Source: Toxorhynchites rutilus septentrionalis (taxonomy: Eukaryota > Arthropoda > Insecta > Diptera > Culicidae). From it: a DNA stretch of 64,000 nucleotides. Under the pieces are notes generated by a model. The model worked only from the letters and a program-made list of their open reading frames with translations, had not been told where the DNA came from and searched no databases. The position numbers and the translations under genes were made by a program. The DNA lies in assembly GCF_029784135.1 (NCBI RefSeq), contig NC_073745.1, positions 114,876,716 to 114,940,715 on the forward strand. Direction: 5' to 3'. Shown piece after piece: positions 1 through 11,017 of the stretch. Every line of letters begins with the position of its first letter. The first letter of the stretch is position 1.

Positions 1-2
1 GT

Positions 3-2804
3 GCTGCTGTGGCGACCGCCAAAAGTTTAGGATACCGTATTAGGCCAAGAGGCGGACTGCTCCAACATCTCCGTGAAAGGCGTGAGCCTCCATGGCGAAG
101 GAGATTGGAGCAACGGATCCTAAACAAGCGCGCCGCAATTGGAAGACTGATGGCGTACAAAAGAGGCAGCAGATCGGCGAAATTATGTCGCCAAGTTGCT
201 GTGATCGTGCGGCCTACTGAACTTCGCCAGCTGGGAGCTCACCAGCTGACGGAAAAACTCGACACACTGGTACAGCAATTGAGCGTCCTAACTAAACGGC
301 TGAAACGTTACTCTGACTCTGCAAAGCGCCAGGAACAAAATCGGATGTTCAGAGATAACGAAAAAGCGTTCTACGACCACATTAGCGACGAGAAGCCCGA
401 CTACCGCGAAGGTTTGCCAGATATTAGCGATGTGACGAACTTCTGGGCTGGTATTTGGGAGACCCCAGTAGAACATCGCGACGGGCAAATGTGGTTAAGA
501 CGGGAGGAGGAGAGTTGTGGTGAAATTGGAGAGATGCCAGCTATCATCGTCGGAGAGAACGATGTCCGCGAAGCCTCGCGGTACCTGAGGAACTGGGCAG
601 CACCGGGCCCCGATGGTGTCCAGAACTTTTGGCACAAGAAGCTGACCGTCGCACATCCAAAGATAGCTGAGTGCTTCAACAAGGTGCTACGTGACCCACA
701 CAACCTTCCTGAATTCGCCACCCGTGGCGTCACCTTCCTCCTCCCGAAAGACAGCAACACATTGAACCCATCAAAGTACAGACCGATAACGTGCCTATCG
801 AGTCTGTACAAAATACTGAGCAGCATAATTACCGCCAAAGTTTCTGCTCACTGCGAACAGCATCACATCATCGCAGAAGAGCAGAAAGGATGCAGGAAAA
901 ATACGCATGGCTGCAAAGACCAGGCCATCATCGACGCAGCCATAGTCGGCCAGGCGGTATATAACCAGCGGAACCTAAGTATGGCCTACATCGATTACAG
1001 GAAGGCTTATGACTCCATACCTCACTCGTTTCTCGTCCGGGTATTGGAGCTCTACAAAATTGATCCCGTCGTCGTAAGGTTCCTGCAGCATGCGATGAGG
1101 CAGTGGAGTACGTCTCTGCACCTCAGTGATGGGGAAAATGTGTTGCAGTCTAGAACGCTGCAGATAAAGAGGGGGATATTCCAAGGCGACTCTTTCAGCC
1201 CGCTTTGGTTTTGTCTGGCACTGAACCCCCTCAGTAGGACGCTCAATAGAAACGGTCATGGCTATAAAATAAGGTATGGCGACGGCGCCCACGAAGAAGT
1301 GACCCATACCTTTTACATGGACGATCTCAAGGTCTACGCTGATTCACGTCAGCGTCTAGGTGTAGCTATCCGGGTTGTCGAAGACATAAGCAGGGACATC
1401 TGTATGGAGTTCGGCCTCGACAAGTGTCGCTGTGTCCACCTGCTGAAAGGACAACTTACCGAATCCGGAGGCTACGAGGTCTATGACGGCGAGTTTATAA
1501 GAGACATGGTTCGTGGCGAATCCTATAAATATCTTGGATTCCGACAGCTCACCGGGATTCGCCACTCCGACATCAAGACGGAGCTGCGAGACAAGTTCTT
1601 GAGTCGAGTGAACTGTGTCCTGAGGACTTTCCTCAACGCGGGGAACAAGGTACGCGCGATCAACACATTCGCGGTTCCCCTGCTGACCTTCAGTTTTGGT
1701 GTAGTCAAATGGAGCAAAACTAACCTAGAGGACCTTGAGAGGAGGATGAGGAAAGCATTCAAAGAGGCCGGAATGCACCATCCTCAATCGGCACTGGAGA
1801 AAGTTTCACTACCACGCAAAGAAGGGGGACTTGGAATCGTCGACATTTCTGCACTGTGTGTTGCCCAGGTACGACAACTGCGCGAGTACTTCGCAGAACG
1901 CGCCAACCAAAACGCGCTATACCGGGCTGTCTGCGCCGCCGACAGAGGATACAGCGCTCTGCACTTGGCGCAAGCGGAGTACCAACTCAACTGCAATCTG
2001 CAGACAGTGGAGGAGAAGATTGCAGCTTGGAAGCAGAAGGCAGTGCATGGTGCCCACCCCCATCAACTGGACCGGCCACACGTCGACAAGGCCGCATCTA
2101 ATCTGTGGCTAACGCGTGGTGAACTCTCTTCAGTAGTAGAAGCCGACATGATAGCCATCCAGGACAGGATAATGCCGACGAGAAACTGCAGGCGGTACGT
2201 CTGGCATCAAGACGTTGATGACATTTGCCGGATGTGCCATCAACCAGGTGAAAACATAGAGCACATTATGGGAGGCTGTCCCGTTTTGGCCAACGCAGCC
2301 TACACCGAGCGCCACAACAACGTGGCCCGTATTGTTCATCGACAACTGGCGCTCCAATGTGCTCTACTGGAAGACAACGTACCAAACTACCGGTACCTGC
2401 CTGCACCTGTCCTGGAAAATGACCGTTTCAAGCTGTACTGGGATCGCACTGTTCTGACCGACCTCTCGATCCACCACAACCGCCCAGATATAATGGTTTA
2501 CGACAAGAGCGACCGCAAAGTCACCATCATCGATGTCGCTATTCCACTGAACCAGAATCTGGAGGAGACCCACGGTCGCAAAATCTGCAAGTACCGACCA
2601 TTGGCCGTGGAGCTCAAGGAACTGTGGGGGCTAAGGGAGGTCCCAAGAATTGTTCCAGTCGTTCTCTCTGGAACTGGAATTATCCCGAAGACACTTCTGG
2701 AAGCGCTAAAGGTGTTGAACATCGAGAAGGAATTGGCCGGCATCCAAAAGTCGGTCATCCTTAGCACCTGCGCGATTGTCCGACAATTCCTCGGTCAGGA
2801 CTAA
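3..2804 (+). CDS. Reverse transcriptase/endonuclease polyprotein of Dong/R4 element (partial, open at left edge)
   Basis: About 933 codons are open from the first bases of the window to the TAA stop. It encodes the polyprotein that nicks the target and copies the element RNA by target-primed reverse transcription. A basic region covers roughly residues 25-110. The RT domain spans about 180-560, with AAPGPDG near 200, YIDYRKAYDSIP near 325 and the catalytic FYMDDLK near 440. A CX2CX8HX4C knuckle (CRMCHQ...GGC) lies near 740. A restriction-like endonuclease follows with RPDIMVYD and a downstream IDVA near 830. The B copies carry upstream an N-terminal Myb-like WTREMNEF segment that is cut off here. 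No in-frame stop is present, and the reading frame matches B1-B3 closely in all domains. R4/Dong assignment is from motifs; the exact subfamily is uncertain. Confidence 0.88.
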   Translation, partial: AAVATAKSLGYRIRPRGGLLQHLRERREPPWRRRLEQRILNKRAAIGRLMAYKRGSRSAKLCRQVAVIVRPTELRQLGAHQLTEKLDTLVQQLSVLTKRLKRYSDSAKRQEQNRMFRDNEKAFYDHISDEKPDYREGLPDISDVTNFWAGIWETPVEHRDGQMWLRREEESCGEIGEMPAIIVGENDVREASRYLRNWAAPGPDGVQNFWHKKLTVAHPKIAECFNKVLRDPHNLPEFATRGVTFLLPKDSNTLNPSKYRPITCLSSLYKILSSIITAKVSAHCEQHHIIAEEQKGCRKNTHGCKDQAIIDAAIVGQAVYNQRNLSMAYIDYRKAYDSIPHSFLVRVLELYKIDPVVVRFLQHAMRQWSTSLHLSDGENVLQSRTLQIKRGIFQGDSFSPLWFCLALNPLSRTLNRNGHGYKIRYGDGAHEEVTHTFYMDDLKVYADSRQRLGVAIRVVEDISRDICMEFGLDKCRCVHLLKGQLTESGGYEVYDGEFIRDMVRGESYKYLGFRQLTGIRHSDIKTELRDKFLSRVNCVLRTFLNAGNKVRAINTFAVPLLTFSFGVVKWSKTNLEDLERRMRKAFKEAGMHHPQSALEKVSLPRKEGGLGIVDISALCVAQVRQLREYFAERANQNALYRAVCAADRGYSALHLAQAEYQLNCNLQTVEEKIAAWKQKAVHGAHPHQLDRPHVDKAASNLWLTRGELSSVVEADMIAIQDRIMPTRNCRRYVWHQDVDDICRMCHQPGENIEHIMGGCPVLANAAYTERHNNVARIVHRQLALQCALLEDNVPNYRYLPAPVLENDRFKLYWDRTVLTDLSIHHNRPDIMVYDKSDRKVTIIDVAIPLNQNLEETHGRKICKYRPLAVELKELWGLREVPRIVPVVLSGTGIIPKTLLEALKVLNIEKELAGIQKSVILSTCAIVRQFLGQD

Positions 2805-2840
2805 AACAGCACGAGCATGCAGATACGTGCATTCCGCAGA

Positions 2841-2880
2841 GCCTAGTCCCCCTTTGGCATTCAGAAGCCCGGGGGCAGGT
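2841..2880 (+). other. Conserved 3'-UTR stem of Dong/R4 elements
   Basis: CCCCC at 2848-2852 pairs with GGGGG at 2871-2875 around a short loop containing TTTGGCATTC. The same block recurs in B1 (7026-7054), B2 (about 9788-9816) and B3 (about 14550-14578), although the rest of the A and B 3' UTRs differ. In TPRT elements the 3' UTR RNA fold is recognised by the encoded protein, so this is probably the retrotransposition signal; that role is inference. Confidence 0.55.
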
Positions 2881-2950
2881 GAAAATTCTGGCTAGGTTCG
2901 CCTAGTTAAGAAGTGAGATAAGTCTGCCAATAATAATAATAATGGATTGA

Positions 2951-5900
2951 AGTTAGTTAAGGTTAGGTTAGGTTAGTTAAGCCTGGTGCACGTGTCTCGT
3001 AGTTCCCATTGCGACCTTCAGCCTCTGCCCAGGAACTCCGATCCCTACCTTCACGAGGTACTAGCTGAGATGCGAGCAACCCTTGGAAAGATCGGGTAAC
3101 CAACCCCGGTGGGACCTTGGGTCGTATGCAAACAGGGAAGGGGGATTAGTGTAGCGTCTGTTCTCCATGTTAGGAGCGGCCCACAACAGCGTCTGTATTC
3201 CAGGTTAGGAACGGCTGAGATACCGTCCTTCAGGCAGGTTGAGGACTCTAAGAAGCAACCTGTGCCAACCCGTGTTTTCCCGGGAAAAGGAAAACTACCA
3301 ATAATGCAATTGAGAAATCGGAGAATTATAGTAATGCGATCGCCTGAGGAGGGCCCCCGGACTGGAGCTGGTCCTGGAACGGGCGTACATGCGAGCGGCC
3401 AGCGGCTAGAGGAATTGGTGCAAGAGCGGACCCCTAGTCATCGGGCTCAGCCCGTAAACCGAACGCTAAACAGAACCCGCAGCACAAGAAATCACAATGG
3501 CAATGCTGCACCTGCAAATGATGCTGCGATTTGACGACGTCAGTCGCTCACATTGACAGGCCGCCAACGGCAACGAATCATGTGGACGAGAGAGATGAAT
3601 GAATTCGTGATTCGTTGCTATTATGTCTGCACAAGATTGGAGACGGACATGTCCGGCAGACCAAGAATGCTGGAAATGTTCAACGAGCAGTTCCCACGAT
3701 TTGCCGGCCAACTAGATCGGAATAAGCTCTACACACGGAGACGAGCGATTTTGTCACACAACATGCTGTCCCCGGCTGAAATAGAGGCCATCAAGTTGGA
3801 AGTGCAACGAGAACTGCGTAGAGAGAGTGGAAGATCGAGCGATATGTCGAGAAGGAGCTCTGCTAGGCTGAGTGCATCGTTCGCTAGTGAAAGGCGCGAA
3901 TCTATTGCACCACCACCGGATCCAGTGGATGAGCCTAGAGGACAAGAGCCGGCAGAGGATCAACAACGAGGTCAATTAAAGAACGAATTGGCTTTCCACA
4001 TGGATGCAGCAGTGACCCAGTTTTACGGAACGGACCCCTTAACCCGACACAAGATTCCGAAGTTGCAGTATTCCCACCGACTAACGAGTGCCGTCCAAGT
4101 ACTCGACCAGGAAGTACTACCTGTGTACCTGGAAGTGGTAGAGAATCTAGAGGAGCTGCAATTTATCGTTTATTGTGGAACTGTAGCTGTTGTACGGACG
4201 TTAGGAATGCGCACCTTTCACCAAGACGATAGACAGAACCGCGTACTCTCCAAAAAACCGAAACCTGCTTGGATGAGACGCCTGGAAGGTCGTATCCAAA
4301 CGCTCCGAGTAAAAATCGGTCGACTAACGCAGTACAAGAGGGGAAGTCGATCGCGAAAGCTGATTCGTGGAGTTGCTGAAATTGTGAAGCCGGCAGAGCT
4401 CTCTGATCTTAATGAAAACCGCATCATTGAGATCCTCGACACCCATGTACAACGGTTGAGTGCTCTATCAAAAAGGTTAAGACGTTATACGGAATGTACG
4501 AAAAGGCATGCGGATAATCGTATGTTCAGTATGAACGAAAGGGAGTTCTACAGCCGCATAAAAAAAAAAACGCAATAATTACGATGGTGGTCTTCCTGAG
4601 ATTGACGAAGTTACCCAGTTTGGTCAGGCTTATGGGAGAACCCTATTCAACACCGAAGTAACAGGATGTGGCTGGCAGAAGAAGAGGAATATGGAAACGG
4701 ACTTGAAGCAATGCCTGCCGTTATGGTAACCGCCCATGATATCAACGAAGCCATTCGATATTCCAGGAATTGGGCTGCGCCAGGACCAGATTTCGTGCAC
4801 AATTTCTGGTACAAAAAGTTTTCTTCAACTCATGGGCGAATGGCAGAGTGCTTCAATAAGGTATTAGAAAATCCCCAAACAACACCGGAGTTCGTGACCA
4901 GGGGAATTACTCATCTGATGCCAAAGGATCAAGACACAGCGAATGCGGCGAAGTACAGGCCAATAACATGTCTAACGAGCCTGTACAAGCTACTTACGTC
5001 GGTGATTAATAAAAAGATACAAAACCATTGCGATGTTAACGAAATATTAACAGAAGAACAGAAAGGCTGTAAACAGAACACGCGGGGCTGCAAAGATCAA
5101 GTCGTTATCGATGCAGTCATCGTCGGACAAGCAAGCCGAAACAGAAGGAACCTGAGTATGGCGTACATTGACTATAAAAAAGCATACGACTCAGTACCGC
5201 ATACGTACCTGATAAAAGTACTAAAAATGTACAAGATACATGATGGCGTCATCAGGTTTATGGAACACGCAATGGTAAACTGGAGCACCTCGCTTAGTAT
5301 CACCGACGGAACAACTATGTTGAGATCCAGAACTCTCAATATTCGCAGGGGAATATTCCAAGGAGACACATTCAGTCCTTTGTGGTTTTGCCTTGCGATG
5401 AACCCCTTGAGCAGAGCACTCAACCGAAGCAGCCATGGCTACCATATCAACAGAACAACGACAATAAACCATACCTTCTATATGGACGACTTGAAACTGT
5501 TTGCGGAATCAACAGAAGCGCTACATAGTCTTCTACAGTGTGTTAGCGACTTTAGTTCCGATGTGCGGATGGAACTCGGAATCGAAAAGTGTAAGGCAGT
5601 ACAGCTCCACCGTGGACGATTGGTGGAGACTGAAGGATTCCGCATTAACGAGAGTGAAGTGATTCAAGATTTGGTAGAAGGCGAATCCTATAAGTACCTG
5701 GGATTTCTGCAATTGAAAGGGATTTGTCACACAAAAATCAAGAAGGAACTCCAGGAACAATTCTTGATCAGAATCAACCAGGTTTTGAAAACAAACCTCT
5801 GCAGCGGCAAAAAAATCAAAGCCGTCAATACGTTTGCCGTTCCTTTACTCACGTACAGTTTCGGGGTGCTGAAGTGGACGAAAACCGATTTAGAAACAAT

Positions 5901-7112
5901 AGAAAGAGCAATGAGAGTGACGTTCACAAAGCACCGTATGCACCATCCAAAGTCGTCCATAGAAAGATTCACCTTGCCACGTGTTGAAGGAGGAAGAGGT
6001 GTCACTGACATTAGAGCGCTTTGCAGTTCCCAGATCCAGCAGTTGCGGAGTTACTTCGTGGAAAGTCAGACCCGTCACGATATCTATCGCGCTGTCTGTG
6101 AAGCGGACCGTGCATCTGGCGCAGGAGCAGTACGAACTTAGCTGCAATTTTCAGACCATAGAAGAAAAAACAACATCATGGAAGCAAAAGGAACTTCATG
6201 GGACGCACCCCCATCGTTTAGAGCAAGCGCATATCGACAAAGTATTATCGAACACGTGGCTGGTGCGAGGTGAACTCTTTTCTGAAACAGAAGGGTTTAT
6301 GGTAGCCATCCAGGACCGGATAATAGCGACTAAAAACTACCGGAAGTACATCTTGCACGAAAACGTTGTTGACTGTTGCAGAAAGTGCAATAAAGTAGGA
6401 GAGACGATTGAACACGTCATAGCCGGCTGTGGAGCGCTAGCCGAATCAGCTTATCTCAATCGTCACAACACGGTTGCCAAGATTGTTCATCAACAGCTAG
6501 CATCAAAACGCAACTTGGTAAATCAGTTGGTACCCTACTACAAGTATATTCCGGATCCGGTTTTGGAAAATAGCTGCTACAAGTTGTACTGGGATCGCGA
6601 GATTATTACGGATGTCCGAATACCAGCTAATCGCCCTGATATTGTGGTCTATGATAAAAATAAGAAAGAAGTGCTGATAATAGACATTGCAGTACCGTTA
6701 GACCACAATCTACAATCTACGTTTGCTGCCAAGATAACCAAGTATCACGACTTGGCAGAAGAACTAAAACAAATGTGGCATTTGAAAGGCATCCGTATTA
6801 TACCAGTAGTGATCTCTGCTACTGGTTTAGTTCCACACTCTCTCACGCAGTCATTGGAGGAGCTGCAAGTAACAGAGCAGCTTGCGGTTATGCAGAAAGC
6901 GGTGATTCTTGGAACGTGTAACATAGTGCGACGGTTCCTGAATCACCATAATTAGAACACGATGATTGTGCAGACACTATTATAAAGAGAAAAAAAGAAA
7001 AAAAAAAGATACCACAGAGCCTAATCCCCCTTTGGCATTTAAGAAGCCCGGGGGTAGGTGAATATTCCAGCTCAATGCTGAGAAGTGCCATAACTCTATA
7101 TAATAATAAATA
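2951..7112 (+). mobile_element. Dong/R4-clade retrotransposon copy B1 (longest B copy)
   Basis: It starts within a few bases of copy A's TAA tail and ends in its own tail (ataataataaata, about 7098-7112). It has the longest 5' region of the B copies (about 2951-3550) and the 3' UTR block with the C5/G5 stem at 7026-7054. The 5' boundary is approximate because no target-site duplication is clear. The body is ~98% identical to B2 and B3 by eye, so the three are recent relatives. The ORF is broken in several places. Confidence 0.82.
3109..6955 (+). pseudogene. Broken polyprotein gene of Dong/R4 copy B1
   Basis: The reading frame is open from a GTG at 3109 (first ATG 3304) but is cut by TGA at 3532-3534, where B3 has GGA. 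It resumes in the same frame at 3553 with a Myb-like N-terminal segment (WTREMNEF). It is then broken by an A-run indel near 4562-4570 and a 1-nt loss near 4620. RT motifs (YIDYKKAYDSVP, FYMDDLK) lie in 4666-6141. A frame change near 6110, shared by all B copies, moves the CCHC knuckle (CRKCNK) and endonuclease (RPDIVVYD) to another frame ending at 6955. Against copy A, the shared break is a 13-nt deletion. The copy cannot make a full protein as read here. Confidence 0.8.
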
Positions 7113-7114
7113 TA

Positions 7115-9872
7115 GCGAAAGCTGATTCGTGGAGTTGCTGAAATTGTGAAGCCGGCAGAGCTCTCTGATCTTAATGAAAACCGCATCATTGAGATCCTCG
7201 ACACCCATGTACAACGGTTGAGTGCTCTATCAAAAAGGTTAAGACGTTATACGGAATGTACGAAAAGGCATGCGGATAACCGTATGTTCAGTATGAACGA
7301 AAGGGAGTTCTACAGCCGCATCAAAAAGAAACGCAATAATTACGATGGTGGTCTTCCTGAGATTGAAGAAGTTACCCAGTTTTGGTCAGGCTTATGGGAG
7401 AACCCTATTCAACACCGAAGTAACAGGATGTGGCTGGCAGAAGAAGAGGAATATGGAAACGGACTTGAAGCAATGCCTGCCGTTATGGTAACCGCCCATG
7501 ATATCAACGAAGCCATTCGATATTCCAGGAATTGGGCTGCGCCAGGACCAGATTTCGTGCACAATTTCTGGTACAAAAAGTTTTCTTCAACTCATGGGAG
7601 AATGGCAGAGTGCTTCAATAAGGTATTAGAAAATCCCCAAACAACACCGGAGTTCGTGACCAGGGGAATTACTCATCTGATGCCAAAGGATCAAGACACA
7701 GCGAATGCGGCGAAGTACAGGCCAATAACATTTCTAACGAGCCTGTACAAGCTACTTACGTCGGTGATTAATAAAAAGATACAAAACCATTGCGAAGTTA
7801 ACGAAATATTAACAGAAGAACAGAAAGGCTGTAAACAGAACACGCGGGGCTGCAAAGATCAAGCCGTTATCGATGCAGTCATCGTCGGACAAGCAAGCCG
7901 AAACAGAAGGAACCTGAGTATGGCGTACATTGACTATAAAAAAGCATACGACTCAGTACCGCATACGTACCTGATAAAGGTACTAAAAATGTACAAGATA
8001 CATGATGGCGTCATCAGGTTTATGGAACACGCAATGGTAAACTGGAGCACCTCGCTTAGTATCACCGACGGAACAACTATGTTGAGATCCAGAACTCTCA
8101 ATATTCGCAGGGGAATATTCCAAGGTGACACATTCAGTCCTTTGTGGTTTTGCCTTGCGATGAACCCCTTGAGCAGAGCACTCAACCGAAGCAGCCATGG
8201 CTACCATATCAACAGAACAACGACAATAAACCATACCTTCTATATGGACGACTTGAAACTGTTTGCGGAATCAACAGAAGCGCTACATAGTCTTCTACAG
8301 TGTGTTAGCGACTTTAGTTCCGATGTGCGGAGGGAACTCGGAATCGAAAAGTGTAAGGCAGTACAGCTCCACCGTGGACGATTGGTGGAGACTGAACGAT
8401 TCCGCATTAACGAGAGTGAAGTGATTCAAGATTTGGTGGAAGGCGAATCCTATAAGTACCTGGGATTTCTGCAATTGAAAGGGATTTGTCACACAAAAAT
8501 CAAGAAGGAACTCCAGGAACAATTCTTGATCAGAATCAACCAGGTTTTGAAAACAAACTTCTGCGGCGGCAAAAAAATCAAAGCCGTCAATACGTTTGCC
8601 GTTCCTTTACTCACGTACAGTTTCGGGGTGCTGAAGTGGACGAAAACCGATTTAGAAACAATAGAAAGAGCAATGAGAGTGACGTTCACAAAGCACCGTA
8701 TGCACCATCCAAAGTCGTCCATAGAAAGATTCACCTTGCCACGTGTTGAAGGAGGAAGAGGTGTCACTGACATTAGAGCGCTTTGCAGTTCCCAGATCCA
8801 GCAGTTGCGGAGTTACTTCGTGGAAAGTCAGACCCGTCACGATATCTATCGCGCTGTCTGTGAAGCGGACCGTGCATCTGGCGCAGGAGCAGTACGAACT
8901 TAGCTGCAATTTTCAGACCATAGAAGAAAAAACAACATCATGGAAGCAAAAGGAACTTCATGGGACACACCCCCATCGTTTAGAGCAAGCGCATATCGAC
9001 AAAGTATTATCGAACACGTGGCTGGTGCGAGGTGAACTCTTTTCTGAAACAGAAGGGTTTATGGTAGCCATCCAGGACCGGATAATAGCGACCAAAAACT
9101 ACCGGAAGTACATCTTGCACGAAAACGTTGTTGACTGTTGCAGAAAGTGCAATAAAGTAGGAGAGACGATAGAACACGTCATAGCCGGCTGTGGAGCGCT
9201 AGCCGAATCAGCTTATCTCAATCGTCACAACACGGTTGCCAAGATTGTTCATCAACAGCTAGCATCAAAACGCAACTTGGTAAATCAGTTGGTACCCTAC
9301 TACAAGTATATTCCGGATCCGGTTTTGGAAAATAGCTGCTACAAGTTGTACTGGGATCGCGAGATTATTACGGATGTCCGAATACCAGCTAATCGCCCTG
9401 ATATTGTGGTCTATGATAAAAATAAGAAAGAAGTGCTGATAATAGACATTGCAGTACCGTTAGACCACAATCTACAATCTACGTTTGCTGCCAAGATAAC
9501 CAAGTATCACGACTTGGCAGAAGAACTAAAACAAATGTGGCATTTGAAAGGCATCCGTATTATACCAGTAGTGATCTCTGCTACTGGTTTAGTTCCACAC
9601 TCTCTCACGCAGTCATTGGAGGAGCTGCAAGTAACAGAGCAGCTTGCGGTTATGCAGAAAGCGGTGATTCTTGGAACGTGTAACATAGTGCGACGGTTCC
9701 TGAATCACCATAATTAGAACACGATGATTGTGCAGACACTATTATAAAGAGAAAAAAAGAAAAAAAAAAGATACCACAGAGCCTAATCCCCCTTTGGCAT
9801 TTAAGAAGCCCGGGGGTAGGTGAATATTCCAGCTCAATGCTGAGAAGTGCCATAACTCTATATAATAATAAT
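7115..9872 (+). mobile_element. Dong/R4-clade retrotransposon copy B2 (5'-truncated)
   Basis: It begins abruptly at the point equivalent to B1 position 4353 (gcgaaagctgattcg), directly after the TAA tail of B1, and ends in its own TATAATAATAAT tail. 5' truncation is the usual outcome of incomplete target-primed reverse transcription. The head-to-tail order with B1 and the TAA-only junction suggest that the tail of one element served as the target for the next. The 3' UTR is identical to that of B1. Confidence 0.85.
7116..9717 (+). pseudogene. Truncated polyprotein gene of Dong/R4 copy B2
   Basis: Two overlapping frames remain: 7146-8903 (RT, with FYMDDLK and AAPGPDF) and 8743-9717 (CCHC knuckle and PD-D endonuclease). 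The only break is the frame change near 8872 shared with B1 and B3; otherwise the frame is clean. The N-terminal Myb-like region and first basic part are missing through 5' truncation. Because the sole lesion is inherited, B2 must be a young copy of a source that already carried it, or the two frames are joined by ribosomal frameshifting, for which no classical slippery site is visible. Confidence 0.82.
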
Positions 9873-10974
9873 TAAAAAATGATGGTTTGCAATCTATATT
9901 CAAAAAAACTATATATAAGCATCATCAAACACACGAACGACTTGCAAATGTAAATGTAATATTTGTAGTTAATAAATGAGTATGTTTTTAATGATAATAA
10001 TATTTTTTTGTCTACAACGAATATTTTCGTTGGTACAGATTTTTGGAAGAAAGTACGAATGAGAAAGGTTTTTGACCCCTCTGGAACAGATTTAAATGTG
10101 GCAACACTGGTCCTACATTAGCCTTGCGGTTATAACAAAGACATAGCTCACTCTTAGTTTTTTCGTTTTTGGTGGGGAAAGCTGCAGATTTGAATAACGA
10201 CACCCTTCAACAACTGGAAGGTCAAGATTTAGTTTTCATGAAGTCTCGTTCGCAGGTTATCGACCGCTCCAACCATGTCAGGATAAAATGGAGGAGTTCA
10301 TGTTTTATTGAGATAGCAAAACAAAAAATCCGTATCCATAAAGTTTGAAGACATCTCTTTGGGCCTATGAGGACAACATGATTTTGCTAAGAATCTACAG
10401 TGTGACATTTTCAGAACTGTTTAGTCTGTCATTTTTCGCAGTTTCAACTGAACGATAAAATTTTTTTCTGAGCCACACAGGTGTGTTGTTGAAAGATTGT
10501 CGCAAGCTCGATGGATTGCTCATTATACTGCTGTGAAACCAATTTATAGACTGATCACGACCATTGATGTTTTGTGCGACTCAAATACAGGATCAAGTGC
10601 TTATTTCCTACTACCAGAAGTTTATGATTTAATACTTCTGTGTTATCTAGTCGGTGTTGAGTCAGAGAGGACCAAGTCGCAAAATTGAAAACTTTCCAGT
10701 TTTTGATTGCATTAGGTTGAGCATTCACGCGTGTGGTAGGATTCACATATCGAAATTGTTTCGAATGCTCAACGAAAACCCCTTGTAGCTTGTTCAGGAA
10801 TAAAAACGGGACACACAGGCAAAAAAACACAAAATGTAATTTTTTGTAGAATTTCATGAATAAGTGAATAAAACCGGGAATGAAGCTAAGCAATCGAACG
10901 TCCTTAAACTTACCTACTTTGTTCCTTACAATAAATTTTATTCGTTCACTAGCGTTCACTTTATTAGTTCACTA
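9873..10974 (+). other. Spacer between Dong/R4 copies B2 and B3, no gene recognised
   Basis: AT-rich DNA of about 1.1 kb. Weak ORFs exist on both strands (for example 10497-10688 plus and 10555-10959 minus), but none has a recognisable domain. No terminal inverted repeats were seen. Confidence 0.5.
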
Positions 10975-11017
10975 GGGAACTACGAGACACGTGCACCAGG
11001 CTGAGGTTAGTTAAGCC
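10975..11017 (+). repeat. Rearranged 5' end of copy B3: inverted 28-mer plus direct 14-mer
   Basis: Bases 10975-11002 are the exact reverse complement of 2980-3007 at the 5' end of B1. Bases 11004-11017 repeat 2970-2983 in direct orientation, and the sequence then jumps to the equivalent of 3479. B3 therefore has a ~495-bp internal deletion with CC microhomology, preceded by a small inverted piece. Such 5' scars are typical of template switching during target-primed reverse transcription. Confidence 0.75.

Larger units (their letters stand above)
1..2945 (+). mobile_element. Dong/R4-clade non-LTR retrotransposon, copy A (5' end beyond window)
   Basis: The element enters from the left edge and ends in a short TAA microsatellite at 2930-2944. 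It has one long ORF, then a ~120-nt 3' UTR with a C5/G5 stem, then the TAA tail. The gene architecture (one ORF, RT followed by CCHC knuckle and PD-D endonuclease) and the TAA target are known hallmarks of Dong-type R4 elements. It differs clearly from the three B copies downstream and carries no stop or frameshift in the visible part, so it is the best candidate for an autonomous copy. The 5' end and N-terminal DNA-binding region are not visible. Confidence 0.85.

Noticed and set aside
401..838. Minus-strand ORFs across the retrotransposon and copia coding regions
   Set aside because: They are antisense shadows of the RT and gag-pol frames.
2961..2979. Telomeric TTAGG array
   Set aside because: Only about three units, inside the retrotransposon junction; dipteran telomeres do not use TTAGG.
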